Shown one piece after another: positions 62,468 through 64,000 of a stretch of 64,000 bases of DNA (position 1 is the first letter of the stretch; each line of letters starts with the position of its first letter). Location: contig OZ241987.1 of NCBI GenBank assembly GCA_965204395.1, forward strand, positions 124,001 through 188,000. The letters are read 5' to 3'. The stretch comes from Bin87 sp965204395 (GTDB lineage Bacteria; Chloroflexota; Dehalococcoidia; Lucifugimonadales; UBA3495). The notes below the pieces were generated by a model that was given only the letters and a program-made list of their open reading frames with translations, did no database searches and was not told the DNA's origin. A program made the translations under genes and the position numbers.

Positions 62468-63325
62468 GTGTACCTGGAGATTGACCAGCCTTTCGATCTG
62501 GCCGAAAGCCTGGAGAGCGGTCAGGCCCACCGCTGGCGTCGTCTGGGCGACGGCTGGTACTCCGGCGTCCTCGGCGACCGCCTGCTCCACCTCCGTCAGG
62601 AACCGCACGGACTGGAATACCGCGAAACCTCGGTCACCGGGGCTCCATCCCAAACGGAGACCGAGCGCCTTTTGCGCGCCTACTTCCGCCTCGACGACGA
62701 CATCGCCCAAATTTACGATGAAATCTGCCGTGACCGCAGGGTCGCCGCCATGGTTAGCAGATATCCCGGCCTCCGCATCCTGCGCCAGGAACCTTGGGAA
62801 TGTACCGTCGCATTCATCTGCTCCGCCACCTCCAACATCCCGCGCATCCACCAGAACATGGAGTCAATGGCCGATCATCTCGGCCAATCCCTGGAGCTTG
62901 ACGGCGAGGTCCGGCACACCTTCCCGTCCGCCGAGCAACTGGCGACAGCCGGCGAAGCCGCCCTGCGCGACCTTGGGTTGGGTTTCCGTGCTCCCTACGT
63001 CATCTCGGCAGCCCATCAGGTCGTGGACGGCAGCCTGGATCTGTACGAGCTGATTACGCTGCCCTACCCCGAAACCAAGGCCCGCCTCATGGATTGCTAC
63101 GGCATCGGCGCGAAAATCGCCGACTGCATCGCCGTTTTCTCTCTGGAAAAACTCGAGGCGTTCCCCGTGGACGTATGGGTACGCCGGGCCCTTGCCGAGT
63201 GGTACTTCCCCATGCAGAAAAAGCCGCCCGATCGGGCAATGGTTGAGTGGGCGCAATCGTATTTTGGCAGATATGCCGGATATTCGCAGCAGTACCTCTT
63301 CCATGGTCGCCGTATGCAGCGGTAA
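62468..63325 (+). CDS. 8-oxoguanine DNA glycosylase (OGG1-like, HhH-GPD)
   Basis: This 285-aa protein begins at a GTG 3 bases after the dinG stop, so the two are translationally linked. The N-terminal OGG domain (QPFDLAESLESGQAHRWRR) is followed by the HhH-GPD core. The hairpin-helix-hairpin motif GIGAKIADC carries the catalytic lysine, and FPVDVWVRRAL the conserved aspartate. It excises oxidised guanine and nicks the strand. It ends YLFHGRRMQR. Confidence 0.93.
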   Translation: MYLEIDQPFDLAESLESGQAHRWRRLGDGWYSGVLGDRLLHLRQEPHGLEYRETSVTGAPSQTETERLLRAYFRLDDDIAQIYDEICRDRRVAAMVSRYPGLRILRQEPWECTVAFICSATSNIPRIHQNMESMADHLGQSLELDGEVRHTFPSAEQLATAGEAALRDLGLGFRAPYVISAAHQVVDGSLDLYELITLPYPETKARLMDCYGIGAKIADCIAVFSLEKLEAFPVDVWVRRALAEWYFPMQKKPPDRAMVEWAQSYFGRYAGYSQQYLFHGRRMQR

Positions 63326-63411
63326 CCCGGCAGAGTCGGCAGAGCGTAAGGCGGCGGCGCGTGTTTTGAAATCGACGAGGGTATTTACCCCCCAACGCGA
63401 TCACCCGCAAC

Positions 63412-63440
63412 GAAAAAAGGGGCGACATCGGTGTCGCCCC
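63412..63440 (-). terminator. Rho-independent terminator of FmdB-like gene
   Basis: GGGGCGACA-TCGG-TGTCGCCCC (63419-63440) is a perfect 9-bp stem. On the minus strand it is followed by TTTTTT (63413-63418). It lies 25 bases after the stop of the FmdB-like gene. Confidence 0.9.
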
Positions 63441-63464
63441 CACAAGTCCCGTATGAAAGCGGGT

Positions 63465-63704
63465 TCAGTGCCCGCAGCCGCAGAATCCCCCGTGCGAATG
63501 TCCTACCGGCGCTGGCATCTGGGACGCGCCCAGATCGGCCATGTCGCTGGCAAACCCATCGCCCTTGCTAACCGCGGCGAACACCGAGATTGCGCGCTTG
63601 GCCGGTTGCTCGCAGCGTGGGCAATCGGCTCCGGTGGCGGACATGGGCTGCAATTTTTCAAACATGTACCCACAGGTGGGGCACGAGTACTCATATATCG
63701 GCAT
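63465..63704 (-). CDS. FmdB-family zinc-ribbon protein
   Basis: This 79-aa protein starts MPIYEYSCPTCGYMFEKLQ and has a CxxC … CxxC zinc ribbon (CPTC, CPRC), then a flexible part and a His/Cys/Gly-rich end (HSHGGFCGCGH). The ATG at 63704 is chosen because the family always starts MPxYEY; GGGAG lies about 8 bases upstream, and the frame is open further. FmdB-like proteins are putative regulators; their exact role is unknown. Confidence 0.92.
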   Translation of the reverse strand: MPIYEYSCPTCGYMFEKLQPMSATGADCPRCEQPAKRAISVFAAVSKGDGFASDMADLGASQMPAPVGHSHGGFCGCGH

Positions 63705-64000
63705 GATAGAAACTCCCGGGTCGATTGGTACTGCCGAATATACCGCCCAAACGCCAAAAGCGTCAAGCCAACACCTTCCGACGCACATGTCCACCGGGTA
63801 CCGAACGACCCCAACTGAGCAGCGCCGTAGCGTTCTCTCATACCTGCGATGTGTCCACTCCTCAAGTCGTGCGCTGACCCACGGACCCGTGGCAATATCT
63901 GCGGATAGCCAATCACTTGAGGGGATCCTGTGCCCGGACTGCATATCGTCGAAAGTTCTTTGTGCATCCCGTTCCAATGACCGCGACGCCGAAGTTTTGC
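63705..64000. other. Window-end region, nothing recognised
   Basis: The last 296 bases contain the upstream region of the FmdB-like gene. Open frames on both strands show no recognisable domain. A gene running off the end cannot be excluded. Confidence 0.3.

Overview
The window is about 60% GC, densely coding and bacterial. Lipoprotein SBP5/Opp importers, ACMSD-like amidohydrolases, LigB- and HpaB-like enzymes, a DnaQ-DinG fusion and very large secreted repeat proteins suggest an uncultivated Chloroflexota of the Dehalococcoidia/SAR202 type. This taxonomic placement is inference; no rRNA or ribosomal marker gene is present.

Layout. (1) 1-6300 is a transposon graveyard. It holds an internally deleted IS5-type remnant, a short istB remnant, an apparently intact IS110 transposase with a long noncoding flank, and an IS21 element (18-bp perfect terminal repeats at 2193-2210 and 6270-6287). 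The IS21 istA gene is split by an IS1202/ISNCY-type element (3972-5615) with a 7-bp target duplication. (2) 6475-7839 encodes an XRE-type DNA-binding domain fused to a polytopic membrane domain. (3) 8856-23105 carries two secreted multidomain proteins. One is 3581 aa and contains five tandem 1080-bp (360-aa) units, an FN3 domain and a leucine-rich-repeat block; the other is 692 aa with cadherin, FN3 and PPC-like modules. A small unknown gene lies between them. (4) 23252-27707 has a copper amine oxidase diverging from a propeller-like protein and its coupled partner. (5) 28168-38544 is an oligopeptide-type ABC importer with three successive binding lipoproteins, a small membrane protein, two permeases and two ATPases, ending in a strong terminator. 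(6) 38629-51774 is a catabolic/accessory neighbourhood: a glycine-betaine-type N-methyltransferase, SnoaL-like protein, SDR, epimerase, HpaB-like hydroxylase, STAS protein, LigB-like dioxygenase, three amidohydrolases, a NodB-type deacetylase and a DUF255 thioredoxin-fold protein. (7) 51987-57849 holds dodecin, a methionine-synthase-like gene with a large internal deletion, a secreted HExxH metalloprotease with FN3 domains, and a broken Tat-exported molybdopterin oxidoreductase. (8) 57940-63704 has an alpha/beta hydrolase, a PHP phosphoesterase, DnaQ-DinG helicase, an OGG1-like glycosylase and an FmdB zinc-ribbon protein.

How the genes may work together (inference): peptides or amine-containing organic matter could be bound by the three lipoproteins, imported by the single ABC core, and processed by the amine oxidase and the aromatic/amide catabolic enzymes. 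The large secreted proteins and the metalloprotease would act at the cell surface. No CRISPR array, tRNA or rRNA gene was recognised. No complete new system was identified. The most distinctive items are the 1080-bp protein repeat array, the three-receptor ABC operon with its iteron-bearing promoter region, the nested transposons, and the hairpin inside the propeller-partner gene.
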